DNA from: Elusimicrobiales bacterium
GTDB lineage: Bacteria > Elusimicrobiota > Elusimicrobia > Elusimicrobiales > UBA9959
Assembly: GCA_028713125.1 (NCBI GenBank)
Contig: JAQTOU010000001.1
Coordinates: forward strand, 142,273 to 206,272
Length of the DNA: 64,000 bases
Direction: 5' to 3'
Position 1 is the first letter of the stretch; every line of letters starts with the position of its first letter. The translations under genes were made by a program, and so were the position numbers. The notes beneath the pieces are model-generated. The model saw only the letters and a program-made list of their open reading frames with translations, ran no database searches and was not told where the DNA came from. Positions 15,142 to 23,419 of the stretch are shown one piece after another.

Positions 15142-17030
15142 GCGCTCACCGGGAGCCGGATTATGAAGGTGGTTCCGGCGCCCACTTTGCTCTCGACGCT
15201 TATCGTCCCGCCATGGTTATCGATTATGCCCCAGATGACCGCCAGCCCCAGGCCGGTTCCTTTCTGGCCCTTGGTCGAATAGAAAGGCTCGAATATCTTC
15301 TGCAAATTCTCCTGCTCGATGCCGCAGCCCGTGTCGCTGACCCTCAGCTCCACGAATTCCAGATGCCCGGCATCGTCCGCCCCCTGCCAGCGCTGCCAAC
15401 CGCAGCCTTTCACGGCGCAGCCTTCCAGAAGGCCCCAGGGCGGCGCCTCGAAAGCGTAGGTGGGCCCGCCGCAAGCCGGGCAGGGCACGCCCTTATTGTT
15501 CAGGGAAGTCCCGCACTCTGGACAGGCGAACTTATCCGGACCGGCGGCCCCGGACGGCAAATTGCAGAGCTGCCCGCCGGCGCCATACAGGGCGCTCAGG
15601 TGGAGGAAGCCTTCAGCGCCGCCCCCGGTAACTTTAAGCCGCACCGACGGCTTGCCGGCTATGGGCGTCCCCGCGTCGATAAGGCTGTGGCGTTTGGGGC
15701 AGAGCGCCTTCCTTACCTGAGCTACCGCCGAAGGCGGCAGCTTCAGCACGGAGGACGAGACGGTGATAACTCCGCCGGCCGGCCCGATAGCGTCCGCGGC
15801 GTTCACGAACAGGTTCATGAAAACCTGCTCGAGCTGGCTGGCGTCGGCTTTGACCTTCGGCAGGGAAGGGTCGAGCTCCCGGACCACTTTCACTTTATTA
15901 AGCGCGAGCTGGCTGTTTATCACGGCCTCGGTGTGGCCGATTATGCTGTTGATATCCGCCTCGGCTTTTCTCGGCACAGACTGCCGCGCGAAGTCCAGCA
16001 GGCTCTTTACTATCTCGCGGCTGCGTATCGCCTCGCGGACTATTATCTTGAGGTCCTCCTGGAGGTCGGGGCGGTCCTGGGTGTGCTTGAGCAGGAAGCT
16101 GCTGTAGGTGAGCACGCCGGTCAGAGGGTTGTTTATCTCGTGGGCGACGCCGGCCGCCAGCCTCCCGAGCGAAGCCAGTTTGTCGGACTGCACCAGCTGC
16201 AGGCGCGCCTCGGAAAGCTTGTGTGTCATATTGTTGAAGGACTTCGCCAGCAGCCCGAGCTCGTCGTCGGCCCGCTCGGGGATGGTATGCCCCAGCTCGC
16301 CGCCGGCTATCCGCCGCGTGGCTTCCACCAGCTCCGCTACCGGCGCGGCCACCAGGCGCCTTACGAAGAACCCTGTGATCAGGCTCAGCGCGAGGATCGC
16401 GCTCAGCGCGAAGACGGCTATCTCGAGCTGGCCGCGCCTTATGTCCTTGTCCACCTCCGCGAGAGGCATGGTGACGTCCAGCACCCCGAGGACAACTTTT
16501 TCCTTCGGGTGCGCGTGACAGGCGGCCGTCCAGCAGGACGGGGCGTTGTAGATGGGTGTGATGGTCCCGAGTATGCGCGAGGCGCCGGGCCCGGGCCGGT
16601 ATACGCGCGTGCGGTCCTTGATCTCGAGGCGCTCCAGCGGCCGGCCGGCGGCGTGGCACATATAGCAGCTCTCGCCCTTCTGGTCCACCATGCGCCCTAT
16701 CTCCGCGGCGTCGGACGAGTAGATGATCATTCCCGTTTTGTTCATCACCCGGATGCGCTGGATGCTGCGCTGGTTGCCGACGCGCCTGATGCTCTCGTGC
16801 AGGCGCTCCCTGTGGTTGAGGAGCATGTCGTATTCGGTGCTCAGGCGCACCGACTCGCTGAGCTGGTTGGCATGGCGCTCCACCTCCGCCAGCAGGCTGG
16901 CGCTGTGAGTGCGGATATTTACGTAAGCGAATATGCTTATAGTAAGCAGGGCGGTGGCGCAGACCACCAGGGTCAGCTTGAAGCCGGTCCCGGTGCTGAG
17001 CCAGATATTTTTCAGCCAGTTCTCTTTCAT
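15138..17030 (-). CDS. Heme-c-binding sensor histidine kinase with zinc ribbon inside its ATPase domain
   Basis: A 630-residue membrane kinase. A first transmembrane helix (about 18-40) leads into a periplasmic sensor region to about residue 195. That region carries CYMCH (Cys122-His126) and CWTAACH (Cys166-His172, a CX4CH variant), so one or two covalent hemes are likely. A second helix and a HAMP domain (about 200-265; VAAPVAELVEATRRIAGGELGH) follow, then the HisKA domain with His297 in VAHEINNPL. The ATPase domain has the N box (Asn410), G1 (DTGCGI, Asp566), F box (FEPFYSTKG) and G2 (GTGLGLAV). The N-to-G1 distance is 156 residues instead of roughly 30-40. The insert includes CPEC-x10-CPAC (503-520) and a GCAVKGCGW pair, a zinc-ribbon pattern. 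It overlaps the receiver gene by 4 bases. Confidence 0.88.
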   Translation of the reverse strand: MKENWLKNIWLSTGTGFKLTLVVCATALLTISIFAYVNIRTHSASLLAEVERHANQLSESVRLSTEYDMLLNHRERLHESIRRVGNQRSIQRIRVMNKTGMIIYSSDAAEIGRMVDQKGESCYMCHAAGRPLERLEIKDRTRVYRPGPGASRILGTITPIYNAPSCWTAACHAHPKEKVVLGVLDVTMPLAEVDKDIRRGQLEIAVFALSAILALSLITGFFVRRLVAAPVAELVEATRRIAGGELGHTIPERADDELGLLAKSFNNMTHKLSEARLQLVQSDKLASLGRLAAGVAHEINNPLTGVLTYSSFLLKHTQDRPDLQEDLKIIVREAIRSREIVKSLLDFARQSVPRKAEADINSIIGHTEAVINSQLALNKVKVVRELDPSLPKVKADASQLEQVFMNLFVNAADAIGPAGGVITVSSSVLKLPPSAVAQVRKALCPKRHSLIDAGTPIAGKPSVRLKVTGGGAEGFLHLSALYGAGGQLCNLPSGAAGPDKFACPECGTSLNNKGVPCPACGGPTYAFEAPPWGLLEGCAVKGCGWQRWQGADDAGHLEFVELRVSDTGCGIEQENLQKIFEPFYSTKGQKGTGLGLAVIWGIIDNHGGTISVESKVGAGTTFIIRLPVSA

Positions 17031-17085
17031 GCGGCGCGAACCCTTTGAACCGCGTCCAGACTGCCCCTGCCGGTATCATACAATA

Positions 17086-17448
17086 CTAGCGGATCCTGAT
17101 TCTCCTGATCTTTCCTCCCGCCAGTTGGCCGGCGATGTCCGATAGAACGAGGAGCGGGATCACCTTCCAGCCAAAACCGGAGTAGATCCTTAAAGCGATG
17201 ACAAAAGGGACCGGGACATGGATGGCCAGCATCCACCGCCTGGAGTAAACGGCGGCCTTGCTCCTCACATGCCCGAAAGGCAGGTTAAGGATGAAAACCG
17301 CAAGCATAAGCTCTTCTATCGACATCGCTATCATTCTACTTATTATCTGCCCAAAAACATAAGTGCTGAAGTGCAATCCGCCGATAAGCGCGCCCGCCTC
17401 CAATGCGGGGAGCAGGATAGTTTCAGCCCGCGCATAAAATTGTATCAT
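17086..17448 (-). CDS. Small polytopic membrane protein, unknown
   Basis: A 120-residue protein with about three hydrophobic stretches (residues about 12-35, 41-58 and 72-105) and a basic C-terminus (GGKIRRIRIR). It ends 55 bases upstream of the heme kinase on the same strand and could be the first gene of that cluster. The ATG has no Shine-Dalgarno. No family recognised. Its hydrophobic pattern and position argue for a real gene, but the missing ribosome site leaves doubt; the 17476 gene diverges from it 27 bp away. Confidence 0.5.
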   Translation of the reverse strand: MIQFYARAETILLPALEAGALIGGLHFSTYVFGQIISRMIAMSIEELMLAVFILNLPFGHVRSKAAVYSRRWMLAIHVPVPFVIALRIYSGFGWKVIPLLVLSDIAGQLAGGKIRRIRIR

Positions 17449-17475
17449 TGTGTCGAGAAAGACAATGGTCCCGTT

Positions 17476-17829
17476 ATGGAATTATTCCCCTTTAAAAAGA
17501 TCTCTCTGGCGCTGCTCCTGCTTGGCGCGCCGGGGTCATGCTGTTATTGCGCGGCCTGGACGCCGATAAAGCTGCAGGTATACGGGAGCATCGCGCTTCC
17601 GGACGCCGACACGGTAAGGGGGCTCAGTTTAGGCATAGTCGGGAATACTGAGAACATCCACGGCCTGCAGCTCGGCTTTTACAATTCCGCCCTCAACGTT
17701 CACGGGGTACAGCTCGGCCTGGTGAATATTTGCAGGAACACTCTTAAGGGCGTGCAGCTCGGCTTCGCGAATATCGGCGGGCGGAACGCGGCGCTCCCTG
17801 TCACTATCGGCCTTAATATAGGATTTTAG
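17476..17829 (+). CDS. Secreted VQLG-repeat protein
   Basis: A 117-residue protein. ATG 17476 is chosen because a signal peptide begins there (KKISLALLLLGAPGSCCYCAA); the reading frame is open further upstream but that part overlaps the opposite-strand gene. The mature part is a run of repeats on the theme (L/V)QLG(x)2N: LSLGIVGNTENIHG, LQLGFYNSALNVHG, VQLGLVNICRNTLKG, VQLGFANIGG. This resembles the surface-repeat family known from Leptospira and Bacteroidota (LA_2272 type), which probably forms a beta-solenoid or membrane-associated strand stack. The 17846 gene follows after 16 bases. Function unknown. Confidence 0.65.
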   Translation: MELFPFKKISLALLLLGAPGSCCYCAAWTPIKLQVYGSIALPDADTVRGLSLGIVGNTENIHGLQLGFYNSALNVHGVQLGLVNICRNTLKGVQLGFANIGGRNAALPVTIGLNIGF

Positions 17830-17845
17830 AAAGGACGGAGGAACT

Positions 17846-18277
17846 ATGAAACCAGTATATTACGCGATCCTGACGGCGGTCTGCTGGAGCGTCGGGGGGC
17901 TCTTTGAAAAGAAGGGGCTGCGCCTCGGGAACCTTTCCCCGGTAATGGGGATAACGGTCAGGACGGCCGCCGCGCTGGTGGTGCTTGCCGTCGCCAGTTT
18001 CCCCGGGTGGAGCACGATAGCCGCCGCCGGCGCCAGGCCGCTGCTCTATTTGGTGCTTGGCGGCGGAGTGCTGGCCGGTTCGCTCGGGATGCTCTCTTTT
18101 TATACGGGGATAGCTACAGGAGAACTGAGCAGGGTGATCCCGGTGGCCTTCGGGCTGACGCCGCTGCTGGGCTTCCTGCTGGGGGTATTCGTAATGAAGG
18201 AACCTGCTACGGTCCCCAAGCTGATCGGAGTGGTATTCACGTCGATAGGAGTGCTCTTCATCGCCGGCGGCCGCTGA
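17846..18277 (+). CDS. EamA-domain (DMT) transporter, half-size
   Basis: A 143-residue membrane protein made of one EamA domain with about five helices, from YYAILTAVCWSVGGLFEKKGL to PKLIGVVFTSIGVLFIAGG. The signature region FEKKGLRLGNLSPVMGITVRT and the terminal GVVFTSIGVLFI are typical. Ordinary DMT exporters have two such repeats; single-repeat proteins act as dimers, like small multidrug resistance proteins. Glu/Lys near the first helix (EKKG) is shared with the single-domain group. AAAGGACGGAGG precedes the ATG. Substrate unknown. It may be co-transcribed with the repeat protein 16 bases upstream. Confidence 0.85.
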   Translation: MKPVYYAILTAVCWSVGGLFEKKGLRLGNLSPVMGITVRTAAALVVLAVASFPGWSTIAAAGARPLLYLVLGGGVLAGSLGMLSFYTGIATGELSRVIPVAFGLTPLLGFLLGVFVMKEPATVPKLIGVVFTSIGVLFIAGGR

Positions 18278-18298
18278 GAACAGATCCGCCGCGGAACC

Positions 18299-19891
18299 TT
18301 ATTTTAATTCACCGTCGACGAGCCGGCGCACGGGGCGCGGGTTCTTTTCGCGCAGCTCCTCCGGCAGCGAGGAGTCCGGGAAACCCTGGAAGCATACCGG
18401 CCTGACATACCTGAAGATGGCCGCGGTCCCGACGCTGGTAAAGAAACTATGGGTAGTGGCCGGATAAGGCCCCCCGTGGTGCAGGCTTGCGCAGGGCTCG
18501 AGGCCGGTCGGGAAGCCGTTGAACACGATCCTTCCCGCCTTGCGCTCGAGCGCCCGCAAAAGTTCACCCTGCTTAAGCAGTTCGGCCTCGGTGCCGTGTA
18601 TGGTGGCGGTGAGGCTGCCCGGCATGGAGCGGGCTATTTCAAGCATCTGGGCGGCGTTCCGGCAGCGGTAAATAATGGAGGAAGGCCCGAAAACTTCGTC
18701 ATACAGTTCGGGACGGCGGGCGATAAGCCCGGCGTCGGCCGTCAATATTTTGCAGATCGCCGCTTTAGGCCCGGCTGCCTGCGCCGCGCCGGCGCCCGCT
18801 AATTTGACGCCTGGTATGGAAGAGAGCCGCTCCGTGCCGCGGTCATAAGCTTTCTGTATGCCGGCGTGCAGCATAGCGGCGGGGGCGACCGTTGACGCGT
18901 TCTCCAGGACGGCGCGGATGAATTTATCAAGCGCCGGCCCGGCCACGCCGAGGACCATGCCCGGGCTGGTACAGTACTGTCCCGCTCCCATATTCAGCGA
19001 GCGGACAAAACCTTCCGCGATCTCCTCCGCGCGCCCGGCTGCCGCCCCCGGCAGGATGAAGACCGGGTTGACGCTGCCCATTTCGGCATAGACCGGTATC
19101 GGTTCCGGCCTGGCGGCGGCGGCGTCGAAGAGAGCGCGGCCGCCCCGGAGAGAGCCTGTGAAGGCCACTACGGAGGTCAAGGGATGCTTTACCAGGGCGA
19201 GCCCCGCTTCGTAGCCGGAGGACTGGATCATCGAGAACATGCCCGGGGGCAACCCGGCCCAGGCTATCGATTCGGAAATAACGCGGGCCACCAGCTCGCA
19301 GGTTCCGGGGTGCGCCGGATGACCTTTCACTACCACCGGGCAGCGCGCGGCGAAGGCCGCCACTGTGTCGGTGCCTGCCACGGAAATCGCAAGCGGGAAA
19401 TTGCTGGCGCCAAAAACCGCCACAGGCCCGACGCCCATGAAAACCGTGCGGATATCCGGTTTCGGCAGCGGCAGGCGTCCGGGATTGGCGTGGTCTATGC
19501 GCGCCTGGGCCCAGGAGCCGTCGAGCGCGAGGGCGCCGAAAGCCCTGGCCTGCCCCGCGGTCCGGGTGAGCTCGGACCCCAGGCGTGCGAGCGGAAGCGC
19601 GGTTTCCTGGTGTGCCCGCGCTATAATGCCTTCCCCCTCGCTCTCAAGGCGGCACGCGATGCGCTCCAGCAGGGCGGCTATCTTCTCCGCGGGAACGGTC
19701 TGCAAAGCGTCGAAAGCCTTATCAGCCAGCTTCAGCGCAAGGTTAACATCTTTCGTTCCGGCCTCGCAGAACCAGGTCTCGAGCGGCATTCCCGTAGCCG
19801 GGTTCACGCCGCGGAATTTACGCCGGCAGGAGCCGCGATGTTTCCCGCCTATTAGATGTTTGCCCGTTAAAGTCGTTTCCGCCGTTCTCAT
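18299..19891 (-). CDS. Aldehyde dehydrogenase, alpha-ketoglutarate-semialdehyde type
   Basis: A 530-residue NAD(P)-dependent aldehyde dehydrogenase. Motifs are the cofactor-binding GPVAVFGASNFPLAISVAGTD, the TGSLRGGRALFDAAA segment, the general base Glu in YAEMGSVNPVF, and the catalytic Cys in GAGQYCTSPG. The NFPLA..VAG and EMGSVNP features place it nearest the 2,5-dioxopentanoate (alpha-ketoglutaric semialdehyde) dehydrogenases. That group acts in sugar-acid and hydroxyproline degradation, but no other gene of those pathways is nearby, so the physiological substrate is uncertain. It lies 6 bases downstream of the hydrogenase protease gene on the same strand and may be read through from the hydrogenase operon. 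Subfamily assignment is by motif memory only. Confidence 0.88.
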   Translation of the reverse strand: MRTAETTLTGKHLIGGKHRGSCRRKFRGVNPATGMPLETWFCEAGTKDVNLALKLADKAFDALQTVPAEKIAALLERIACRLESEGEGIIARAHQETALPLARLGSELTRTAGQARAFGALALDGSWAQARIDHANPGRLPLPKPDIRTVFMGVGPVAVFGASNFPLAISVAGTDTVAAFAARCPVVVKGHPAHPGTCELVARVISESIAWAGLPPGMFSMIQSSGYEAGLALVKHPLTSVVAFTGSLRGGRALFDAAAARPEPIPVYAEMGSVNPVFILPGAAAGRAEEIAEGFVRSLNMGAGQYCTSPGMVLGVAGPALDKFIRAVLENASTVAPAAMLHAGIQKAYDRGTERLSSIPGVKLAGAGAAQAAGPKAAICKILTADAGLIARRPELYDEVFGPSSIIYRCRNAAQMLEIARSMPGSLTATIHGTEAELLKQGELLRALERKAGRIVFNGFPTGLEPCASLHHGGPYPATTHSFFTSVGTAAIFRYVRPVCFQGFPDSSLPEELREKNPRPVRRLVDGELK

Positions 19892-19897
19892 GGTTCC

Positions 19898-20452
19898 TCA
19901 ATCCCTGCAGCCCCAGGCGCCAAGGATCTCCCTGGCCTTGGCCGCCATAGCCGGCAAAGCCTGGCTGGCTTCCGCCGTAAGGGTTTCCCTGAACACAGTA
20001 GGGTCGCCTACTTCCATACATATTACCTGAAGTTCCACGGGGAAAGCCATACCCAGCCTCTCCGCCAGTTCAAGGATCTGCGGCAGTCCGGCTGAATGCT
20101 GCGAGGGCGCTACGCAGCGGCGGAAGTCCTCGCGGTCCCAGAGGAGGATGGTTCCCGGCTGGCACTTGCCGGTGGCCGCCGCGTCAAGGATGAGCGCTCT
20201 GCCATAAGGCTCGAGGTAGTCCAGCAGCGGGAGGCCCGCTTCCCCCGTCTCGATCACGTCCACGCTCTGCGGGAATTCGGCGCGCAAAAGCCTGGCCGCG
20301 TGGAAAGCCACCCCGTCGTCGCCCAGGATATCGTTGCCCAGGGCGAGGACCAGCGCCGGGCGCGGCTTCCTCATCGCTATCCGGCGCAGGGCGCCTTCCG
20401 CTCTTTGCGGTGCGGCCGGGAGGGCGGGAGCGGGTTCAGCGGCGCAGTTCAC
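19898..20452 (-). CDS. Hydrogenase maturation endopeptidase (HyaD/HycI family)
   Basis: A 184-residue protease that removes the C-terminal tail of the [NiFe] large subunit once nickel is inserted. Family motifs are LALGNDILGDDGVAFHAARLL with the metal-binding Asp, the central LILDAAATG, and HSAGLPQILELAERLG. A GTG start at 20452 is chosen because GGAGG sits 8 bases upstream; a later ATG (20374) lacks a ribosome site. The start overlaps the end of the large-subunit gene by 17 bases, so the two are translationally coupled. The large subunit keeps a tail after its last Cys motif, so a dedicated protease is expected. Confidence 0.88.
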   Translation of the reverse strand: MNCAAEPAPALPAAPQRAEGALRRIAMRKPRPALVLALGNDILGDDGVAFHAARLLRAEFPQSVDVIETGEAGLPLLDYLEPYGRALILDAAATGKCQPGTILLWDREDFRRCVAPSQHSAGLPQILELAERLGMAFPVELQVICMEVGDPTVFRETLTAEASQALPAMAAKAREILGAWGCRD

Positions 20453-21950
20453 GGATAAGCCCTCCGTCCAGGGAGCGCAGGCTTACCACCAGCGGCATTT
20501 CGCCGGGCAGCGTGTGAGTGGCGCAGCCGAAGCACGGATCATAGGCGCGGAAGGCCATCTCCACCATGTTCAGGAGCCCGTCGTTCACCTTCCCTTCCTT
20601 GATGAGATGCCTTGCCGCCTTGTCCACGCTCATTGCTATGCGGGCGGAATTATTGGTGGTGGAAACTATCAGGTTGACCTTGCGGATAAGCCCCTTCTCG
20701 TCGGTCTCATAGTGGTGGATCAGGGTTCCGCGGGGCGCCTCCACTACGCCGATGCCTATCTTCGGCGTTTTAATAGGGATATTCCGGAACTCCCCGCTTA
20801 TTATCTCTGGGTCGTTCACCAGCTCCACCATGCGTTCGGCCGCCTGCAGCATCTCCACGACGCGGGCCCAGTGGTTGGCCAGAGTATGATGCACCGGCTT
20901 GCCGCCAAGTACTTTGAAATATTCTTCGTAGGCCTTCTGGGCTTCCGGAGTGGCCATGCCGTCGGCGGCGTTGAGACGCGCCATCGGGGCCACGGCGTAA
21001 ACGCCGCTGGAAACACCTTCTTCGAAACCTTTCCAGCCCACTTTCTTAAGGAAAGGGAACTTGATATAGCTCCAGGGCTCGACGTGCTCCGAAATATTCT
21101 CGAGGTACTTCTGCACCGGGAACCTGGACTGTTCCTTGCCCTCGCAGTCCACGACGCGGATGTCCCCGTCGTAGAAGTTCACTTTATTATTCTTATCCAC
21201 CAGACCCATATAGTGCGTCTTGTGCGTAAAGGCGCTCGAAGTGATGAGTTTCACATAGGCGTCGTTCTTCAGTACAATGTCGTGAAAAACCTGCAGGGTG
21301 AACTTCGCGAACTCCAGGCCGTCCTTGGCGATCTCTTTCAGCTTCGGCAGCTCGGAGGCGGAGATCCCCTTGGCCACCCCGCCGGGCAGGCCCATAACCG
21401 GGTGTATCACCTTGCCGCCGGCGTAGTTTATCACTTCGCGGATGCGGCGGCGCATGGAGATGACCCTTTTGCCGACGTCGAGGCCCACCTTCCCGATAAC
21501 CCCGACCACGTTGCGCAGTTCTTTCGGCGCGTCAGGGCCGACGATAAAGTCCGGGCCGCCGAGGATGTAGACGTGCAGGGCGTGGTCCTCGAGCATGAAG
21601 GCATTATAGACCAGCTCGCGTATCTTGCGTCCCGCCGGATGGCATTCCACGCCGTAGAGGTTATCCAGGGCTTTGGTCGCGGCCATGTGGTGCGCCGTGG
21701 GACACACGCCGCAGATGCGCGAGGTGAGCTGCGGCATGTCCTCGGAAGGGCGGCCCTGGCAGAACACCTCGAAGCCGCGCAGTTCCGGGATCTGCAGGTA
21801 GGCCCTGTCCACGTTCCCCTGGCCGTTAAGGAAGATCTCTATCTTGCCGTGGCCTTCAAGGCGGGTGATGGGGTCGATAGTGACATTGCGCCGGCCGGAG
21901 TTGGCCTGCTGATGCGCCTGGTTCCAGACTTTCTGAGCTGTAGTGTCCAT
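20436..21950 (-). CDS. mvhA: [NiFe]-hydrogenase large subunit, F420-non-reducing Mvh type
   Basis: A 504-residue catalytic subunit that splits or makes H2 at a Ni-Fe(CN)2CO site. The proximal Cys pair is RICGVCPTAHH (about residues 78-88). The C-terminal pair is DPCFGCATH, followed by a tail of about 25 residues (TLPGEMPLVV...) that the adjacent protease should remove. The N-terminal VTIDPITRLEGHGKIEIFL is typical of group 3 enzymes. Together with MvhG, MvhD and HdrABC in one operon this identifies a group 3c, Hdr-linked cytoplasmic hydrogenase. AAGGAAG precedes the ATG by 6 bases. The length is normal and no key residue is missing. Confidence 0.95.
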   Translation of the reverse strand: MDTTAQKVWNQAHQQANSGRRNVTIDPITRLEGHGKIEIFLNGQGNVDRAYLQIPELRGFEVFCQGRPSEDMPQLTSRICGVCPTAHHMAATKALDNLYGVECHPAGRKIRELVYNAFMLEDHALHVYILGGPDFIVGPDAPKELRNVVGVIGKVGLDVGKRVISMRRRIREVINYAGGKVIHPVMGLPGGVAKGISASELPKLKEIAKDGLEFAKFTLQVFHDIVLKNDAYVKLITSSAFTHKTHYMGLVDKNNKVNFYDGDIRVVDCEGKEQSRFPVQKYLENISEHVEPWSYIKFPFLKKVGWKGFEEGVSSGVYAVAPMARLNAADGMATPEAQKAYEEYFKVLGGKPVHHTLANHWARVVEMLQAAERMVELVNDPEIISGEFRNIPIKTPKIGIGVVEAPRGTLIHHYETDEKGLIRKVNLIVSTTNNSARIAMSVDKAARHLIKEGKVNDGLLNMVEMAFRAYDPCFGCATHTLPGEMPLVVSLRSLDGGLIRELRR

Positions 21951-21963
21951 AATTTACACTTCC

Positions 21964-22929
21964 TTAATTTAATTTGCGGCGCAGCAGTCCCTTAGAGAGA
22001 CCGTAGCGGTAGAAAGTCCCGATAGGGTCCGGGATGCCGTCCAGCATGGCGTCTATCTCTTTCTGCTCCTTCGGGGCGATATTCGAGAACACGGAGGAAA
22101 CGAACTTCGCCCCCTGGTCTTTCACCCGCGAAGTCGGGCCGAAGCAGCCCGTGCAGGGCATGTTCCCTCCCGGGCAGAGCGCTTCGCAGCCGGCGCGGGT
22201 CGCCGGACCCATGCAGACCAGGCCCTGCGCAAGGAGGCATTTCTCGGGATCGATGATAACCTGGTGAGGGCGCTTGAATTCCGTCAGCGCGAGGTCCGCT
22301 GGCTTGGAATCCTTCCGTTTGCACTCGTCGCAGAGCGCCATGTCCGGCGAGAGCACTGTTCCGACGGGAGGCAGCTTGCCGGTCAGGAGGGCCTGCACCG
22401 CGGCCATTATAAGCTTCGGCGTCGGCGGGCAGCCGGGCAGGTAGTATTCCACATCTATCACTTGGTCCAGGGAGCGCACCATCCCGTGCATAGACGGCAG
22501 GGTAAGCGTCCGCCCCTCGTCCTCGCATTCAGTCAGCGGGCGGGTTTTAGCCGGATTGTCGTTGCTGGGGGAGTCCTCATAGACATACTTCATTATGTCC
22601 TCGGTGGTGGACTGGTTCGCCAGGGCGGGGATGCCGCCGGAATTGGCGCAGGCGCCGAAAGAAACTACGACCTGGCTCTTCTTCCTCAGGAGCCGCACCC
22701 ATTCCTCCTGCTCGGAGGTCCGCACGGCGCCGTTGATGAAGGACGCAACTATCGACTTGTCGGGCCTGGCCTCTATGTCGGTTTTTTTAAAGTCCATCGC
22801 GACGGGCCAGAGCACTATGTCCACGGCTTCTACTACTTTAAGGATATCTTCGGCCAGGTCGACCACGGCTTCTTCGCAGCCGCCGCAGGAAGCGCACCAG
22901 TAAAAAGCAACCTTGGGCTTATCGGGCAT
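21964..22929 (-). CDS. mvhG: [NiFe]-hydrogenase small subunit, Mvh type
   Basis: A 321-residue iron-sulfur subunit that carries electrons from MvhA to MvhD. The start at 22929 (MPDKPKVAFYWCASCGGCEEAVVDL) is chosen for GAGGAGG 6 bases upstream; a frame extension upstream is not needed. Cluster ligands are WCASCGGCE, GACANSGG, YLPGCPP and the C-terminal Cys-rich region (CLLAQGLVCMGPATRAGCEALCPGG, MPCTGCFG). There is no Tat signal, agreeing with a cytoplasmic complex. It overlaps mvhD by 11 bases and is followed by mvhA after 13. An extra CDECKRKD pair near residue 195-200 is a possible additional metal site. Confidence 0.94.
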   Translation of the reverse strand: MPDKPKVAFYWCASCGGCEEAVVDLAEDILKVVEAVDIVLWPVAMDFKKTDIEARPDKSIVASFINGAVRTSEQEEWVRLLRKKSQVVVSFGACANSGGIPALANQSTTEDIMKYVYEDSPSNDNPAKTRPLTECEDEGRTLTLPSMHGMVRSLDQVIDVEYYLPGCPPTPKLIMAAVQALLTGKLPPVGTVLSPDMALCDECKRKDSKPADLALTEFKRPHQVIIDPEKCLLAQGLVCMGPATRAGCEALCPGGNMPCTGCFGPTSRVKDQGAKFVSSVFSNIAPKEQKEIDAMLDGIPDPIGTFYRYGLSKGLLRRKLN

Positions 22930-23419
22930 GAACGGCCTCCTCTTTCGGGGCGGACTGGTTGACATGCGCCTCGAGCTCTTTCAATTCTTTGTCCCATTCC
23001 AGGGTTTTCCCCGGCAGGTCCAGCGGGCCGAGCGCCCGCACTTTCTCGGTCATCTCGTTTATCACGGTCCTGACCTTTTCCCCCTCCGCGCCGGAGATCC
23101 ACTCCAGGCGGAAGCGGCCGTCGTGGATGCCCATGGCCTTCAGCATCCTCTCTAGCATGCGCATGCGGCGCAGGGTCTTATAGTTGCCCTCGGCGTAATG
23201 GCAGTCGCCGGGGTGGCAGCCGCCCAGCAGCACGCCGTCGGCGCCGCGCGCGAAGGCGTCCAGCACGAACTGCGGGTCCACGCGGCCCGAGCACATCACG
23301 CGGATGACGCTCACGTTCGGGGCGTACTTGAGGCGGGAGACGCCCGCCAGGTCCGCCGCGGTGTAGGTGCACCAGTTGCAGAAGAACGCCACTATCCTGG
23401 GTTCGAATTTTTCGGTCAT
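22919..23419 (-). CDS. mvhD: MvhD-type [2Fe-2S] electron-transfer subunit
   Basis: A 166-residue protein linking the hydrogenase to HdrA. The ATG at 23419 overlaps the hdrA stop (ATGA). The Cys set FFCNWCTYTAADL, VMCSGRVDPQFV and LLGGCHPGDCHY is the standard MvhD [2Fe-2S] ligand pattern, followed by the YAEGNYKTLRRMRML helix. In methanogens this subunit passes electrons from MvhA/G to the bifurcating FAD of HdrA. Length and motif order are normal for a free-standing MvhD. Confidence 0.94.
   Translation of the reverse strand: MTEKFEPRIVAFFCNWCTYTAADLAGVSRLKYAPNVSVIRVMCSGRVDPQFVLDAFARGADGVLLGGCHPGDCHYAEGNYKTLRRMRMLERMLKAMGIHDGRFRLEWISGAEGEKVRTVINEMTEKVRALGPLDLPGKTLEWDKELKELEAHVNQSAPKEEAVHAR

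Noticed and set aside
15898-17079. 393-codon open frame in another phase of the kinase gene
   Set aside because: Arg/Pro/Gly-rich product without motifs; the overlapping kinase frame has all expected boxes.
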